Part shown: positions 51,234-64,000 of the stretch, piece by piece | How the letters are laid out: each line of letters opens with the position of its first letter | Numbering within the stretch: position 1 is the first letter of the stretch | NCBI RefSeq assembly: GCF_900098745.1 | Contig: NZ_FQTT01000014.1 | Span: forward strand, 186,001 to 250,000 | DNA length: 64,000 nucleotides | Source of the DNA: Actinomyces glycerinitolerans | GTDB lineage: Bacteria; Actinomycetota; Actinomycetes; Actinomycetales; Actinomycetaceae | Direction of reading: 5' to 3' | The notes under the pieces: generated by a model | The model's input: the letters and a program-made list of their open reading frames with translations, nothing else | Database searches by the model: none | What the model was told of the DNA's origin: nothing | Position numbers and translations under genes: made by a program

Positions 51234-53888
51234 ATGCCGTACGTCCCGATCGAGTGGCTCCGTGAGCACGTCGATGTTCCCGTTGGCACCACCGCCGCCG
51301 AACTGGCCGCCGACCTGGTCAAGGTGGGCCTGGAGGAGGAACGCATCGTTCCCCCCGCCGTCACCGGCCCCCTCGTCGTCGGCCGGGTACTGACCCGTGA
51401 GGCCAAGGAACAGAAGAACGGCAAGATCATCAACTACTGCCGCGTCGACGTCGGCCAGTACAACGACGCCCCCGGAACCGGCAAGGAGCCCTCCGAACTG
51501 CCCAGCCGCGGCATCGTGTGCGGTGCCCACAACTTCGAGGCCGGCGACCACGTGGTGGTCTCCCTGCCCGGCGCGGTCCTGCCCGGCGACTTCGCCATCG
51601 CCGCCCGCAAGACCTACGGGCACATCTCCGACGGCATGATCTGCTCCGAGCGGGAGCTCGGCCTCGGCGACGACCACTCCGGCATCATCGTGCTCGAGCG
51701 CTGGCTGGCCGCCCACGGTCGCGACGGCGAACCAGTCCCCGCCCCGGGCAGTGACGCCATCGGCCTGCTCGGACTGGGGGAGGAGGTCCTGGAGATCAAC
51801 ATCACCCCGGACCGCGGCTACTGCTTCTCCATGCGCGGCGTGGCTCGCGAGTACTCCCACGCCACCGGTGCCGCCTTCACGGACCCGGCCGACGCCACCA
51901 ACCCCGAGCGCTTCCCGCAGGGCATCGCCCCGGCCGGGGCGGACGGCTTCCCCGTCCACTTCGCCGAGGACACCGCCCCCATTCACGGTCGCTCGGGCGT
52001 GGACCGCTACGTCGCCCGCGTGGTGCGCGGCATCGACCCCTCCGCCGCCTCCCCGAAGTGGATGCAGGACCGCCTGATCGCCGCCGGCATGCGCCCGATC
52101 AGCCTGGCCGTGGACGTGACCAACTACGTGATGCTGGACCTGGGCCAGCCGCTGCACGCCTTCGACCTGAACAAGCTGGCCGCCCCGATCGTGGTGCGCC
52201 GCGCCCGGCCGGGGGAGACCCTCACCTTCCTCGACGAGGTCACCCGCAACCTGGACGGCGAGGATCTGTTGATCACCGACTCCCCGTCCGGGGAGGGCTC
52301 CCGGCCGCTGGTGCTGGCGGGCGTGTTCGGCGGCGCGGAGACGGAGATCGACGCGGAGACCACCGACGTGCTCATCGAGGCCGCCCACTTCGACCCTGTG
52401 TCCATCGCCCGCTCCGCCCGCAGGCACAAGCTGCCCACCGAGTCCTCCAAGCGCAACGAGCGCGGCGTGGACACCGAGCTCGCTCCCGTGGCCGCGCAGC
52501 GCGCCGTGGACCTGCTGGTCCAGTACGGTGGCGGCACCGCCGATGCGGTCGCCACCGACGTCAACCGCACCGTCGCGCCGCAGCCGATCACCATCCGCGC
52601 GGACGCCGCGCAGCGCCTGACCGGTGTCGCCTACGGCACCGCCCGCGTCACCGAACTGCTGCGCGCCATCGGCTGCACGGTTGAATCGGACGGAACCGCC
52701 GTCGACGGCGTGGAGCTCCTCGCGGTCACCCCGCCCACCTGGCGGCCGGACCTGGTGGGCGCCGCCCACTTCGCCGAGGAGGTCGCCCGGCTGGACGGCT
52801 ATGACAACATCGCCTCGATCGTGCCGGTGGCACCTGCGGGCACGGGCCTGACCTTCCGGCAGCGCGCCCGCCGCGACGTCGTGCGCGCCCTCGCCGACTC
52901 CGGCCTCACCCAGGTGCTGTCCTACCCGTTCATCGGCGATGTGCACGACCGCCTCGAGTTGCCCGCCGACGATCCGCGCCGAGCGGCGGTGCGCCTGGCC
53001 AACCCACTGGCCGACGATGCTCCGCTGCTGCGCACCTCCGTGCTCGACTCGCTGCTCGAGGTGGCCCGCCGCAATGTCTCGCGCGGCCTTGAGGACGTGG
53101 CCGTGTTCGAGGTCGGCTCCGTCACCCATCCGGCCGGGACCGTGCCGGCGCCCATCCCGGGTGTGGACCACCGCCCCTCCGACGCGGAGATCGCCGCGCT
53201 GAACGCCGGTATCCCGGCCCAGCCCACGCACGTGGGCGTCGTCCTGGCCGGAGACCGGGAGCGCGCCGGCGTGCTCGGTACCGGCCGCCCCTGGGATTGG
53301 GCCGACGCCATCGCACTGGTGCGCACGGTGGCCGGCGCGCTCGGGGTAGATGTCGAGGTCGGCGCCCCGCAGGCGCCCTACGCCCCCTGGCATCCCGGCC
53401 GCACCGCCGAGGTGCGCCTGCCCGCCGTCCGGCAGGGCCGCGAACTGGTGCCCGGAGCGCTGATCGCCCACGCCGGTGAACTGCACCCGCGCATCGCCCG
53501 CAACATTGGGCTGCCACCGCGGGCCTGCGCCATCGAACTCGACCTGGAGCCGCTGCTGGCGGCAGCCGCCGACGCCGGCGTCCTTCAGGTGCGTCCCGTG
53601 TCCACCTTCCCGGCCGCCAAGGAGGACGTCGCCCTCGTCGTCGATGAATCCGTCACCGCCGCCGCGGTTGAGCAGGTGGTGCGTGAGGCTGCCGGAGACC
53701 TGGCCGATGAGGTGCGCCTGTTCGACGTCTTCCGCGGCCCGCAGCTCGGGGAGGGACGTAAATCGCTGGCCTTCTCCCTGCGTCTGCGCGCGGCCGACCG
53801 GACCTTGACCGCCGAGGAGACCGCCGCGGTGCGCAAGCGCGTGGTCAAGCGTGCGGCCAAGCGCTTGGGCGCACAGCTGCGCGCCTGA
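51234..53888 (+). CDS. pheT: Phenylalanyl-tRNA synthetase beta subunit
   Basis: An 884-residue subunit. The EMAP/tRNA-binding domain (about 42-160) holds VCGAHNFEAGDHVVVSLPGA and GMICSERELGLGDDHSGI; the B3/B4 editing domain has HAFDLNKL and LVLAGVFGG; B5 and the class II-like fold follow; the C-terminal FDX-ACB domain starts near 790 with RPVSTFPAAKEDVALVVDE. ATG 51234 lies two bases past the pheS stop, with GGAAGGGG upstream. Length is normal for actinobacteria. Confidence 0.96.
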   Translation: MPYVPIEWLREHVDVPVGTTAAELAADLVKVGLEEERIVPPAVTGPLVVGRVLTREAKEQKNGKIINYCRVDVGQYNDAPGTGKEPSELPSRGIVCGAHNFEAGDHVVVSLPGAVLPGDFAIAARKTYGHISDGMICSERELGLGDDHSGIIVLERWLAAHGRDGEPVPAPGSDAIGLLGLGEEVLEINITPDRGYCFSMRGVAREYSHATGAAFTDPADATNPERFPQGIAPAGADGFPVHFAEDTAPIHGRSGVDRYVARVVRGIDPSAASPKWMQDRLIAAGMRPISLAVDVTNYVMLDLGQPLHAFDLNKLAAPIVVRRARPGETLTFLDEVTRNLDGEDLLITDSPSGEGSRPLVLAGVFGGAETEIDAETTDVLIEAAHFDPVSIARSARRHKLPTESSKRNERGVDTELAPVAAQRAVDLLVQYGGGTADAVATDVNRTVAPQPITIRADAAQRLTGVAYGTARVTELLRAIGCTVESDGTAVDGVELLAVTPPTWRPDLVGAAHFAEEVARLDGYDNIASIVPVAPAGTGLTFRQRARRDVVRALADSGLTQVLSYPFIGDVHDRLELPADDPRRAAVRLANPLADDAPLLRTSVLDSLLEVARRNVSRGLEDVAVFEVGSVTHPAGTVPAPIPGVDHRPSDAEIAALNAGIPAQPTHVGVVLAGDRERAGVLGTGRPWDWADAIALVRTVAGALGVDVEVGAPQAPYAPWHPGRTAEVRLPAVRQGRELVPGALIAHAGELHPRIARNIGLPPRACAIELDLEPLLAAAADAGVLQVRPVSTFPAAKEDVALVVDESVTAAAVEQVVREAAGDLADEVRLFDVFRGPQLGEGRKSLAFSLRLRAADRTLTAEETAAVRKRVVKRAAKRLGAQLRA

Positions 53889-53954
53889 TTGTGGAGGTGG
53901 TCACGGATGGCGGTTCGTCGGACGGACCGCCTGCCGGAACCGTCCCCGCACGGT

Positions 53955-53960
53955 GATACT
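53955..53960 (+). promoter_or_regulatory. -10 box GATACT for a leaderless start
   Basis: GATACT ends 6 bases before ATG 53967; no ribosome-binding site is present between them. Confidence 0.4.
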
Positions 53961-53966
53961 GACGCC

Positions 53967-54458
53967 ATGAGAATCCTGCTCACGTCTTCCTCCCGCCACG
54001 GGTCCACCGACGAAGTCGGCGCGGCGATCGCGCAGGAGCTGCGCGCCGCGGGCCACGACGTCGACCAGTCCCACCCCGAGGACGTCACCGACGTCGCCGG
54101 CTACGACGCGTTCGTGCTCGGCAGCGCCGTGTACATGACCCGCTGGACCGCGGAGGCCATTGACTTCACCCAGCGGTTCAGCGAATCCCTGCACTCCCAC
54201 CCCGTGTGGGCGTTCTCGGTGGGCCTGTCCGGCCTGCCCAAGGGCAAGGTCTCTGACCCGCACCGCATCGGCCCGGTGCTGCTGTCCATCGACCCGGAGG
54301 ATCATGCGACCTTCCCGGGCCGCTTCAACCCGGCCGAACTCTCGCTGCGGGAACGCTCAATCGCCCGCATGGGCGGCGCCTCCGAGGGGGACTTTCTCGA
54401 CCTCGACGCCGTGCGCGCCTGGGCCGACAAGATCGCCCAGGACCTGGCCGCACGTTGA
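53967..54458 (+). CDS. Flavodoxin-domain protein (HemG/MioC-like)
   Basis: A 163-residue protein with a flavodoxin fold. MRILLTSSSRHGSTDEVGAA is the FMN phosphate loop, and YDAFVLGSAVYMTRWTAEA matches the second FMN-contact region of the family that includes protoporphyrinogen oxidase HemG. Role is unclear; reduction of a quinone-linked or haem precursor is possible. Translation from ATG 53967 is chosen because the first strand starts there and a -10 box lies 6 bases upstream; an upstream frame to 53889 is open but has no homologous sequence. Confidence 0.82.
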   Translation: MRILLTSSSRHGSTDEVGAAIAQELRAAGHDVDQSHPEDVTDVAGYDAFVLGSAVYMTRWTAEAIDFTQRFSESLHSHPVWAFSVGLSGLPKGKVSDPHRIGPVLLSIDPEDHATFPGRFNPAELSLRERSIARMGGASEGDFLDLDAVRAWADKIAQDLAAR

Positions 54459-54559
54459 GGGGCGCCCGGTAGGCATCGCTCCGCGCTGCCTGCGGGGTCT
54501 GGTGACACATTCCCGGCGGATGTGAGTAAGCCGACCCGGCTCCAGCGCCCGCCCAGCTG

Positions 54560-54587
54560 TGCATATGTATCCACTCGGATGTATGGT
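54560..54587 (+). promoter_or_regulatory. argC promoter with ARG-box-like site
   Basis: TGCATATGTATCCA (54560-54573) differs by one base from the ARG box pattern TGCATA-N3-ATGCA and lies in the -35 region. TATGGT (54582-54587) is the -10 box and ends 6 bases before GTG 54594. ArgR, encoded by the fifth gene of the operon, is the likely repressor. Confidence 0.5.
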
Positions 54588-54593
54588 TCCGGC

Positions 54594-55694
54594 GTGACAT
54601 GGACAGCAGCGGTCGCCGGAGCGACCGGGTACGCGGGCGGAGAGGTCCTCCGCCTGCTCGCCGCACATCCCCAGATCGAGATCGGCGCCGTCACGGCCAA
54701 CGCCTCGGCCGGCACGCGCCTGGGGCAGCACCACCCGCACCTGATCGGCCTGGCCGACCGCGTGGTGGCCCCCACCGACCCCGAGCATCTGGTCGGACAC
54801 GACATCGTCGTGCTGGCCCTGCCCCATGGCGTGTCCGGCGCCGTCGCCGCCGCGCTGGAACAGGCGGACGGCCCCACCCCCATCCTGGTGGACTGCGGCG
54901 CCGACCACCGGCTCACCGACGCCGCCGCCTGGCAGCGGTTCTACGGCACCGACTACGCCGGCGCCTGGACCTACGGCATGCCCGAGCTCCTCCACACCGG
55001 CGAGACCGTGGCCGGCGCCCAGCGCGAGCAGCTGGCCAACACCCGGCGGATCGCGGTGCCCGGCTGCAACGTCACCGCCGTCACCCTGGCCGCACAACCC
55101 GGCGTCGCCGCCGGACTCATCGACCCGGGCCGCTTGAACGCCGTGCTGGCCGTCGGCTACTCCGGTGCCGGCAAGGCGCTCAAACCCCACCTGACCGCCT
55201 CCGAGGCCCTCGGCTCCGCTCAGCCCTACGCCGTCGGCGGCACCCACCGGCACATCCCCGAGATCATCCAGAACCTCCAGGTCGCCGGCGCCGCCCCGGA
55301 CTCCGTGCGCCTGTCCTTCACCCCCGTGCTGGTGCCCATGAGCCGCGGCATTCTCGCCACCGTCACCGCCCCGGTCACCGCGGCCGTCAGCGGCAGCGAT
55401 GACCCCGATGCCGTGCTGCGTCAGGCCTGGGAGCGCGTCTACGGCCCCACCGGAGCCGGTGAGGCGCTCATTCACCTGCTGTCCGCGGGCGTCTGGCCGG
55501 TCACCGGCGCGGTCGCCGGCACCGGCGTGGCCACCGTGCAGGTCGCCTACGACGCCGCCGCCGGCGTTGCCGTGATCATCTGCGCCATCGACAATCTCGG
55601 CAAGGGCACCGCCTCGGCCGCCGTCCAGTCCCTCAACCTCGCCCTCGGCCTGCCCGAGACCACCGGGGTCATCACCGAAGGAGTCGCCCCGTGA
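54594..55694 (+). CDS. argC: N-acetyl-gamma-glutamyl-phosphate reductase
   Basis: A 366-residue NADPH enzyme of arginine synthesis. [20 protein letters not shown] is the NADP loop, and [14 protein letters not shown] contains the catalytic Cys; [12 protein letters not shown] and [16 protein letters not shown] (with LG just before) are conserved. GTG 54594 is the family start: [16 protein letters not shown] longer frame from 54522 adds unrelated residues. No ribosome site precedes GTG, but a -10 box lies 6 bases upstream, so the arg operon message is probably leaderless. argJ overlaps its stop. Confidence 0.95.
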   Translation: MTWTAAVAGATGYAGGEVLRLLAAHPQIEIGAVTANASAGTRLGQHHPHLIGLADRVVAPTDPEHLVGHDIVVLALPHGVSGAVAAALEQADGPTPILVDCGADHRLTDAAAWQRFYGTDYAGAWTYGMPELLHTGETVAGAQREQLANTRRIAVPGCNVTAVTLAAQPGVAAGLIDPGRLNAVLAVGYSGAGKALKPHLTASEALGSAQPYAVGGTHRHIPEIIQNLQVAGAAPDSVRLSFTPVLVPMSRGILATVTAPVTAAVSGSDDPDAVLRQAWERVYGPTGAGEALIHLLSAGVWPVTGAVAGTGVATVQVAYDAAAGVAVIICAIDNLGKGTASAAVQSLNLALGLPETTGVITEGVAP

Positions 55695-56887
55695 GCGTCA
55701 CCGCCGCCGCCGGTTTCCGCGCCGCCGGGATCAGTGCCGGACTCAAGGAGTCGGGCAAGCGCGACCTCGCCCTGGTGGTCAACGACGGCCCCCTGGATGT
55801 AGCCGTCGGCGTGTTCACCACCAACCGGGTGGTCGCCGCCCCGGTGCGCTGGTGCCGCGAAGTACTCTCCGGTCGGCGCGGCCCGACCAACCGCGCCCGC
55901 GCGGTCATCCTCAACTCCGGCTCGGCCAACGCCTGCACCGGTCCCCGCGGGGCCGCCGACACGGCAGCCACGGCCGCCCGCGTTGCCGAACTGCTCGCCG
56001 ACTTCCGCCCCGGCACCGCGGCCGACTCCGTCCTGGTGTGCTCCACCGGAGTGATCGGCGTACCCCTGGACATGCCCAACCTGCTGGACGGCGCCGCCAC
56101 CGCCGTCGCATCCCTGCAAGACGGCCCGGAGGCCGGCCACGACGCCGCCACCGCCATCATGACCACCGACACCGTCTCCAAGGAGGAAGCCCTCCACCTG
56201 GACGGCTGGAGCATCGGCGGCATGATCAAGGGCGTGGGCATGCTCGCCCCCGGCATGGCCACCATGCTCTGCGTGATCACCACCGACGCCGTCGTCGACG
56301 CCGACGCCGCCCAATCCGCCCTGTCCCGGGCCGCAGCCCGTACCGTCAACCGCATCAACTCCGACGGCTGCATGTCCACCAACGACACCGTGCTGCTGCT
56401 CGCCTCCGGCGCCTCCGGCAGGGTACCGGTGGCGGATGAATTCGACGCCGCCGTCCAGGAACTGCTGGGCCGCCTCGGGCGCCGGCTGGTGGCCGACGCG
56501 GAGGGCGCCACCCACGACATCGCCATCACCGTCACCGGCGCGGTCACCGAGGCCGCCGCCGAGGCCGCCGCCCGCACCGTCTCGGCCTCCAACCTGCTCA
56601 AGTGCGCCGTCGCCGGCGAGGACCCCAACTGGGGGCGCGTCATCTCCCAGCTCGGTACCGTCCCCGAGGCGGTGTGCCCCTTCGACCCCGACGCCGTCGA
56701 CGTAGCCATCAACGGGGTGACCATCTACGCCCACGGGGCCCTCGGGGCGGACCGTTCCACCGTGGACATGACCCCGCGCGAGACCCGCATCGACATCGCC
56801 CTGAACGCCGGCGACGCCGCGGCCACCGTTTGGACCAATGACCTCACCCACGGATACGTAACCATCAACGCGGACTACACGACATGA
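55691..56887 (+). CDS. argJ: Glutamate N-acetyltransferase / amino-acid acetyltransferase
   Basis: A 398-residue self-cleaving enzyme that moves acetyl from acetylornithine to glutamate. The cleavage site is in [13 protein letters not shown], with the nucleophile Thr at 191 opening the beta chain. [12 protein letters not shown] and [14 protein letters not shown] are further marks. GTG 55691 overlaps the argC stop (GTGA) and argB overlaps its end (ATGA). Whether it also uses acetyl-CoA cannot be told from sequence alone. Confidence 0.96.
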   Translation: MSVTAAAGFRAAGISAGLKESGKRDLALVVNDGPLDVAVGVFTTNRVVAAPVRWCREVLSGRRGPTNRARAVILNSGSANACTGPRGAADTAATAARVAELLADFRPGTAADSVLVCSTGVIGVPLDMPNLLDGAATAVASLQDGPEAGHDAATAIMTTDTVSKEEALHLDGWSIGGMIKGVGMLAPGMATMLCVITTDAVVDADAAQSALSRAAARTVNRINSDGCMSTNDTVLLLASGASGRVPVADEFDAAVQELLGRLGRRLVADAEGATHDIAITVTGAVTEAAAEAAARTVSASNLLKCAVAGEDPNWGRVISQLGTVPEAVCPFDPDAVDVAINGVTIYAHGALGADRSTVDMTPRETRIDIALNAGDAAATVWTNDLTHGYVTINADYTT

Positions 56888-57822
56888 CCACCACCGCTCT
56901 GCCCACCTCGCTGACTCCCACCCAGAAGGCCTCCGTCCTGCTGGAGGCCATGCCCTGGCTGCGCGCCTACAAGGGCGCCACCATCGTCATTAAGTACGGC
57001 GGCAACGCCATGGTCGACGACGCCCTCAAGCGCGCCTTCGCCCAAGACGTGCTCTTCCTCCATCAGGTTGGCCTGCGCCCCGTCGTGGTCCACGGCGGCG
57101 GCCCCCAGATCAGCGCCATGCTGGCCCGCCTCGGCATCGAGTCCGAGTTCAAGGGCGGCCTGCGCGTGACCACCCCCGAGGTCATGGATGTGGTGCGCAT
57201 GGTGCTCACCGGCGGCGTGCAGCGCGAACTGGTCAGCCTGCTCAACGAGTCCGGATCCGCTGCCGTCGGCATCTCCGGTGAGGACGGCGGTCTGCTGCGC
57301 GCCCGCCAGCGCCTGGCCACCGTGGACGGCGAGAGCGTCGACGTCGGCCTGGTCGGCGACGTCGTCGAGGTCGATCCCCGCTCCGTGACTGAACTGCTGG
57401 ACCAGGGACGCATCCCGGTGGTGTCCTCGGTCGCCCCGCTGGTCGCCGACGCCACCACCGTGCTCAATGTCAACGCCGACACCGCCGCGGCCGCGCTCGC
57501 GGTGGCCCTGAAGGCGCAGAAGCTCATCATGCTGACCGATGTGGAGGGCCTGTACTCCAACTGGCCGGAGAAGGACTCGCTGGTCTCCCGCATCGGCGCC
57601 GACGCGCTCGAGGCGCTCCTGCCCGAACTGTCCAGCGGCATGGTGCCCAAGATGGAGGCCTGCCTGCGGGCCGTGCGCGGCGGCGTCGGCCAGGCCCACG
57701 TCGTCGACGGCCGCCAGCCGCACTCGATGCTGCTGGAGATCGTTACCGACGACGGCGTCGGCACCGTGGTCCACCCCGACGTCATCCCGCAGTCCCGCAC
57801 GAAAGGAGGAGCCACGCTATGA
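56884..57822 (+). CDS. argB: Acetylglutamate kinase
   Basis: A 312-residue kinase of the amino-acid-kinase fold. [16 protein letters not shown] and [11 protein letters not shown] bind ATP and substrate; [17 protein letters not shown] and [15 protein letters not shown] are conserved. The N-terminal helix ([18 protein letters not shown]) is of the arginine-inhibited hexameric type, suggesting feedback control. It overlaps argJ and argD by 4 bases each. Confidence 0.96.
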   Translation: MTTTALPTSLTPTQKASVLLEAMPWLRAYKGATIVIKYGGNAMVDDALKRAFAQDVLFLHQVGLRPVVVHGGGPQISAMLARLGIESEFKGGLRVTTPEVMDVVRMVLTGGVQRELVSLLNESGSAAVGISGEDGGLLRARQRLATVDGESVDVGLVGDVVEVDPRSVTELLDQGRIPVVSSVAPLVADATTVLNVNADTAAAALAVALKAQKLIMLTDVEGLYSNWPEKDSLVSRIGADALEALLPELSSGMVPKMEACLRAVRGGVGQAHVVDGRQPHSMLLEIVTDDGVGTVVHPDVIPQSRTKGGATL

Positions 57823-59060
57823 GTACGCCCGCAACCGCGGCGACCGCAGCCGCCGACCCCAATGAAACCTGGCGCACCCGCTACGCGGCCGCCGTTATGA
57901 ATACCTTCGGCACCCCCGCTCGCGTGCTCGTGCGCGGAAGCGGCGCTCACGTCTGGGACGCCGACGGCAACGAGTACGTCGACCTGCTGGCCGGCATCGC
58001 GGTCAACTGCCTGGGCCACGCCCATCCGGCCCTGGTCGCCGCGGTCACCGAGCAGCTGGGCACCCTGGGACACATCTCCAACCTGTTCACCTCTCCGGCG
58101 CAGATCCGCCTGGCCGAGACGCTGGACGCCCTGGTGTTCCCCGGTGCGCGGCAGGCCTCCCGGGTCTTCCTGGCCAACTCCGGCACGGAGGCCAATGAGG
58201 CGGCCTTCAAGATCGCCCGCCGTCACGGCGGCGCCGCCCGCCCGCGTATTCTCGCCCTGGAGGACGCCTTCCACGGCCGCACCATGGGGGCGCTCGCCCT
58301 GACCCACAAGGCCGCCTACCGGGAGCCCTTCGAGCCGCTGCCCGGCGGGGTCGAATTCATCCCCGCCGGTGACGTCGACGCCCTGCGGGCGGCTCTGGGC
58401 CCGGACGTGGCCGCCCTGTTCGTCGAACCCATCCAGGGGGAGGCCGGGGTACGCCCGCTGCCCGCCGGTTACCTGGAGGCGGCCCGCGAACTCACCACCG
58501 CCGCGGGGGCACTGTTGATCCTCGACGAGGTGCAGACCGGCATGGGGCGTTCGGGCGCCTGGATGGCACACCACCTGCTCGCCCCCGGCGTGGTCCCGGA
58601 TGTGGTCACCCTCGCCAAGGGACTGGGTGGAGGAATGCCGATCGGGGCCGCGGTCGCCACTGGGGAAGCGGCCCAGTTGCTGGGCCCGGGCCAGCACGGC
58701 ACCACCTTCGGAGGCAACCCCGTGGCTGCGGCCGCCGCCCTGGCCGTCATCGACACGATCAATAAGGAGGGGCTGCTCAAACGGGTCACCGAGCTGGGGG
58801 ACCGGTGGGCGGCGCGGTTGATTGCCGTGCCCGGCGTGACCGAGGTGCGTGGAGTCGGGCTGCTGCGCGGCGTGGGCCTGGCCGACGGGGTCGGCCCGGC
58901 CGCCGAGGTCGCCGCCGAGCTCGAGCAGCGCGGCTTCATCGTCAACCCGCCTCGCCCCGATACGCTCCGCCTGGCTCCGCCCTTCATCCTGTCCGACGCC
59001 GATGCCGACGCCTTCACCAGCGTGCTCGCCGACGTCCTGGCCGAGCGGGCGGCGGCATGA
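57819..59060 (+). CDS. argD: Acetylornithine aminotransferase
   Basis: A 413-residue class III PLP enzyme. [50 protein letters not shown] and [15 protein letters not shown] with the PLP-binding Lys are all present. In this order argF would normally follow; here argR follows directly, overlapping by 4 bases. AAAGGAGG precedes the ATG. Confidence 0.96.
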   Translation: MSTPATAATAAADPNETWRTRYAAAVMNTFGTPARVLVRGSGAHVWDADGNEYVDLLAGIAVNCLGHAHPALVAAVTEQLGTLGHISNLFTSPAQIRLAETLDALVFPGARQASRVFLANSGTEANEAAFKIARRHGGAARPRILALEDAFHGRTMGALALTHKAAYREPFEPLPGGVEFIPAGDVDALRAALGPDVAALFVEPIQGEAGVRPLPAGYLEAARELTTAAGALLILDEVQTGMGRSGAWMAHHLLAPGVVPDVVTLAKGLGGGMPIGAAVATGEAAQLLGPGQHGTTFGGNPVAAAAALAVIDTINKEGLLKRVTELGDRWAARLIAVPGVTEVRGVGLLRGVGLADGVGPAAEVAAELEQRGFIVNPPRPDTLRLAPPFILSDADADAFTSVLADVLAERAAA

Positions 59061-59620
59061 GCGCCCCGCCCGAAGCCCCGGCCCACGAACCCGGATCGGC
59101 CACGCCCGCAACCAAGGCCGCCCGCCACGCCCTGATCACGCGGATCCTCGGCCACGAGCGCATCCGCTCCCAGGCCGAGTTGCGTGAAGCACTGGCCCGC
59201 CGCGGCGTGGCCACCACCCAGGCCACGCTCTCACGCGACCTGGTGGAGTTGCGCGCCACCAAGGTCCGCGGCGCCGGCGGCACCCAGGTGTACGCGATCC
59301 CCGAGGCCGGTGCGCCCGGACAGGTGCCGGCCGCCGGCGACGACGGCGAGCCCCTGGCCGAGCACACCACCGCCCGCCTGGCCCGCTGGTGCGCCGACCT
59401 GGTGGTGACCGCCGAATGGGCCGGCAACCAGCTGGTCCTGCGCACCCCGGCCGGTGCCGCTCAGCTGCTGGCCGGTGCCGTCGACGACGCCATGCTGCCC
59501 GGCGTGCTCGGCTGCATCGCCGGAGACGACACCGTGCTGGTGATCACCCGCTCGGAGGCGGTCGCAGCCGATGTGGCCGCGCACCTGCTGGCCCTGGCGG
59601 ACCCGGGCCAGCGCGGCTGA
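59057..59620 (+). CDS. argR: Arginine repressor
   Basis: A 187-residue repressor. The N-terminal winged helix has [20 protein letters not shown] and [18 protein letters not shown]; the C-terminal hexamer domain has [16 protein letters not shown] and [16 protein letters not shown], with the arginine-binding Asp pair. ATG 59057 overlaps argD. It should bind the ARG-box-like site before argC. An insert of about 20 residues between domains ([20 protein letters not shown]) is longer than usual. Confidence 0.93.
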   Translation: MSAPPEAPAHEPGSATPATKAARHALITRILGHERIRSQAELREALARRGVATTQATLSRDLVELRATKVRGAGGTQVYAIPEAGAPGQVPAAGDDGEPLAEHTTARLARWCADLVVTAEWAGNQLVLRTPAGAAQLLAGAVDDAMLPGVLGCIAGDDTVLVITRSEAVAADVAAHLLALADPGQRG

Positions 59621-59699
59621 TCGGCCCCTCCCACACGGACCATTTCCCCATCAACGACCCGTCTTACGCAGACACCACAGAGAAAGAAACGGAACGCAT

Positions 59700-60923
<1,224 letters not shown>

Positions 60924-60949
60924 CGCCGAAACCGGCATCAATAACGGCA

Positions 60950-60990
60950 CCGGCGGCCGACCGTACATTGACCGTGCGGTCGGCCGCCGG
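60950..60990 (+). terminator. 14-bp stem terminator after argG
   Basis: Bases 60950-60963 pair perfectly with 60977-60990 around a 13-base loop, 26 bases past the argG stop. It cuts argG off from the next gene and from argH. Confidence 0.7.
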
Positions 60991-61169
60991 CCGCGTCGGC
61001 GGCTCCGATTGCCTATTCGGGCTCCGATTCCGCCTCGGCGAGGAGCGCAAACGATTACGCTTCGGCTACAGCAGGGCGGTACGACATCATGTCGCATCGC
61101 CTCAGCCGCGTAGGCACCGCCTCGACCCGCGCGGCGGAGAATATGAAAGCAATACCGGCAAGGAGCAGC

Positions 61170-64000
<2,831 letters not shown>

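Overview
The window is a 64-kb stretch of a GC-rich actinobacterial chromosome. Coding regions use G or C at most third positions, and several housekeeping genes have actinobacterial forms (PriA, GluABCD-type amino-acid transporter, Ino1, a RecQ with a phosphoribosyltransferase tail, infC with a long A/K/E-rich tail). The gene content and order fit the Actinomycetaceae, most likely Actinomyces or a close relative; that is an inference from protein character, not from a search. No rRNA, tRNA, CRISPR array or intact transposase was seen.

Layout. 1-7.3 kb: a leftward carbohydrate block, with a GH31 alpha-xylosidase (cut by the window start), a GH3 glycosidase with a beta-trefoil-like insert, a LacI regulator and an FGGY sugar kinase. 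Operator-like palindromes lie inside two of its promoters. 7.5-11 kb: small accessory genes, including an RHH/Doc toxin-antitoxin pair facing an ADP-ribosylglycohydrolase. 11.2-13.6 kb: a second GH3 enzyme. 13.6-15 kb: hisD. 15.2-22.4 kb: a compact exopolysaccharide cluster (small membrane protein, processive GT2 synthase, secreted lectin-like protein, UDP-GlcNAc 2-epimerase, DUF2334 deacetylase-like protein, membrane-anchored glycosidase). 22.5-28.8 kb: RecQ-PRTase, a MarR regulator behind an array of operators, a SAM riboswitch with a MetE-like methyltransferase, and a CPA1 antiporter. 28.8-33.7 kb: hisC-hisB-unknown-hisH-priA-sseB. 33.7-36.4 kb: infC-rpmI-rplT with a highly structured leader, then a SPOUT rRNA methyltransferase. 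36.7-40.1 kb: gluABCD. 40.1-43.9 kb: a possible MITE-like remnant, a TetR/DoxX-like pair, ino1, and a MarR/DUF4267 divergent pair. 43.9-50 kb: two paralogous MerR/ABC-2 export modules, one lacking its ATPase. 50.1-54.5 kb: pheST and a flavodoxin. 54.6-64 kb: argCJBD-argR-argG, an O-antigen-ligase-like gene, and argH (cut by the window end).

The most useful signals outside ordinary annotation are these. (1) About a dozen genes start exactly 6 nt (two of them 7 nt) after a TAnnnT-like -10 box, which points to widespread leaderless transcription. (2) The two MerR modules have identical promoter geometry (19-bp spacer, TGGGAT, 6 nt, ATG) but different palindromes, as expected of duplicated and then insulated regulators. 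(3) The exopolysaccharide cluster has the parts list of a synthase-dependent biofilm polysaccharide but with a ManNAc-type precursor enzyme. (4) infC starts at a rare ATC codon behind a leader of about 220 nt with several hairpins. (5) A MarR gene is preceded by three or four operator-like sites spaced about 31-35 bp apart.

All calls come from reading the sequence. Family assignments rest on motifs and remembered family features; no database search was run.
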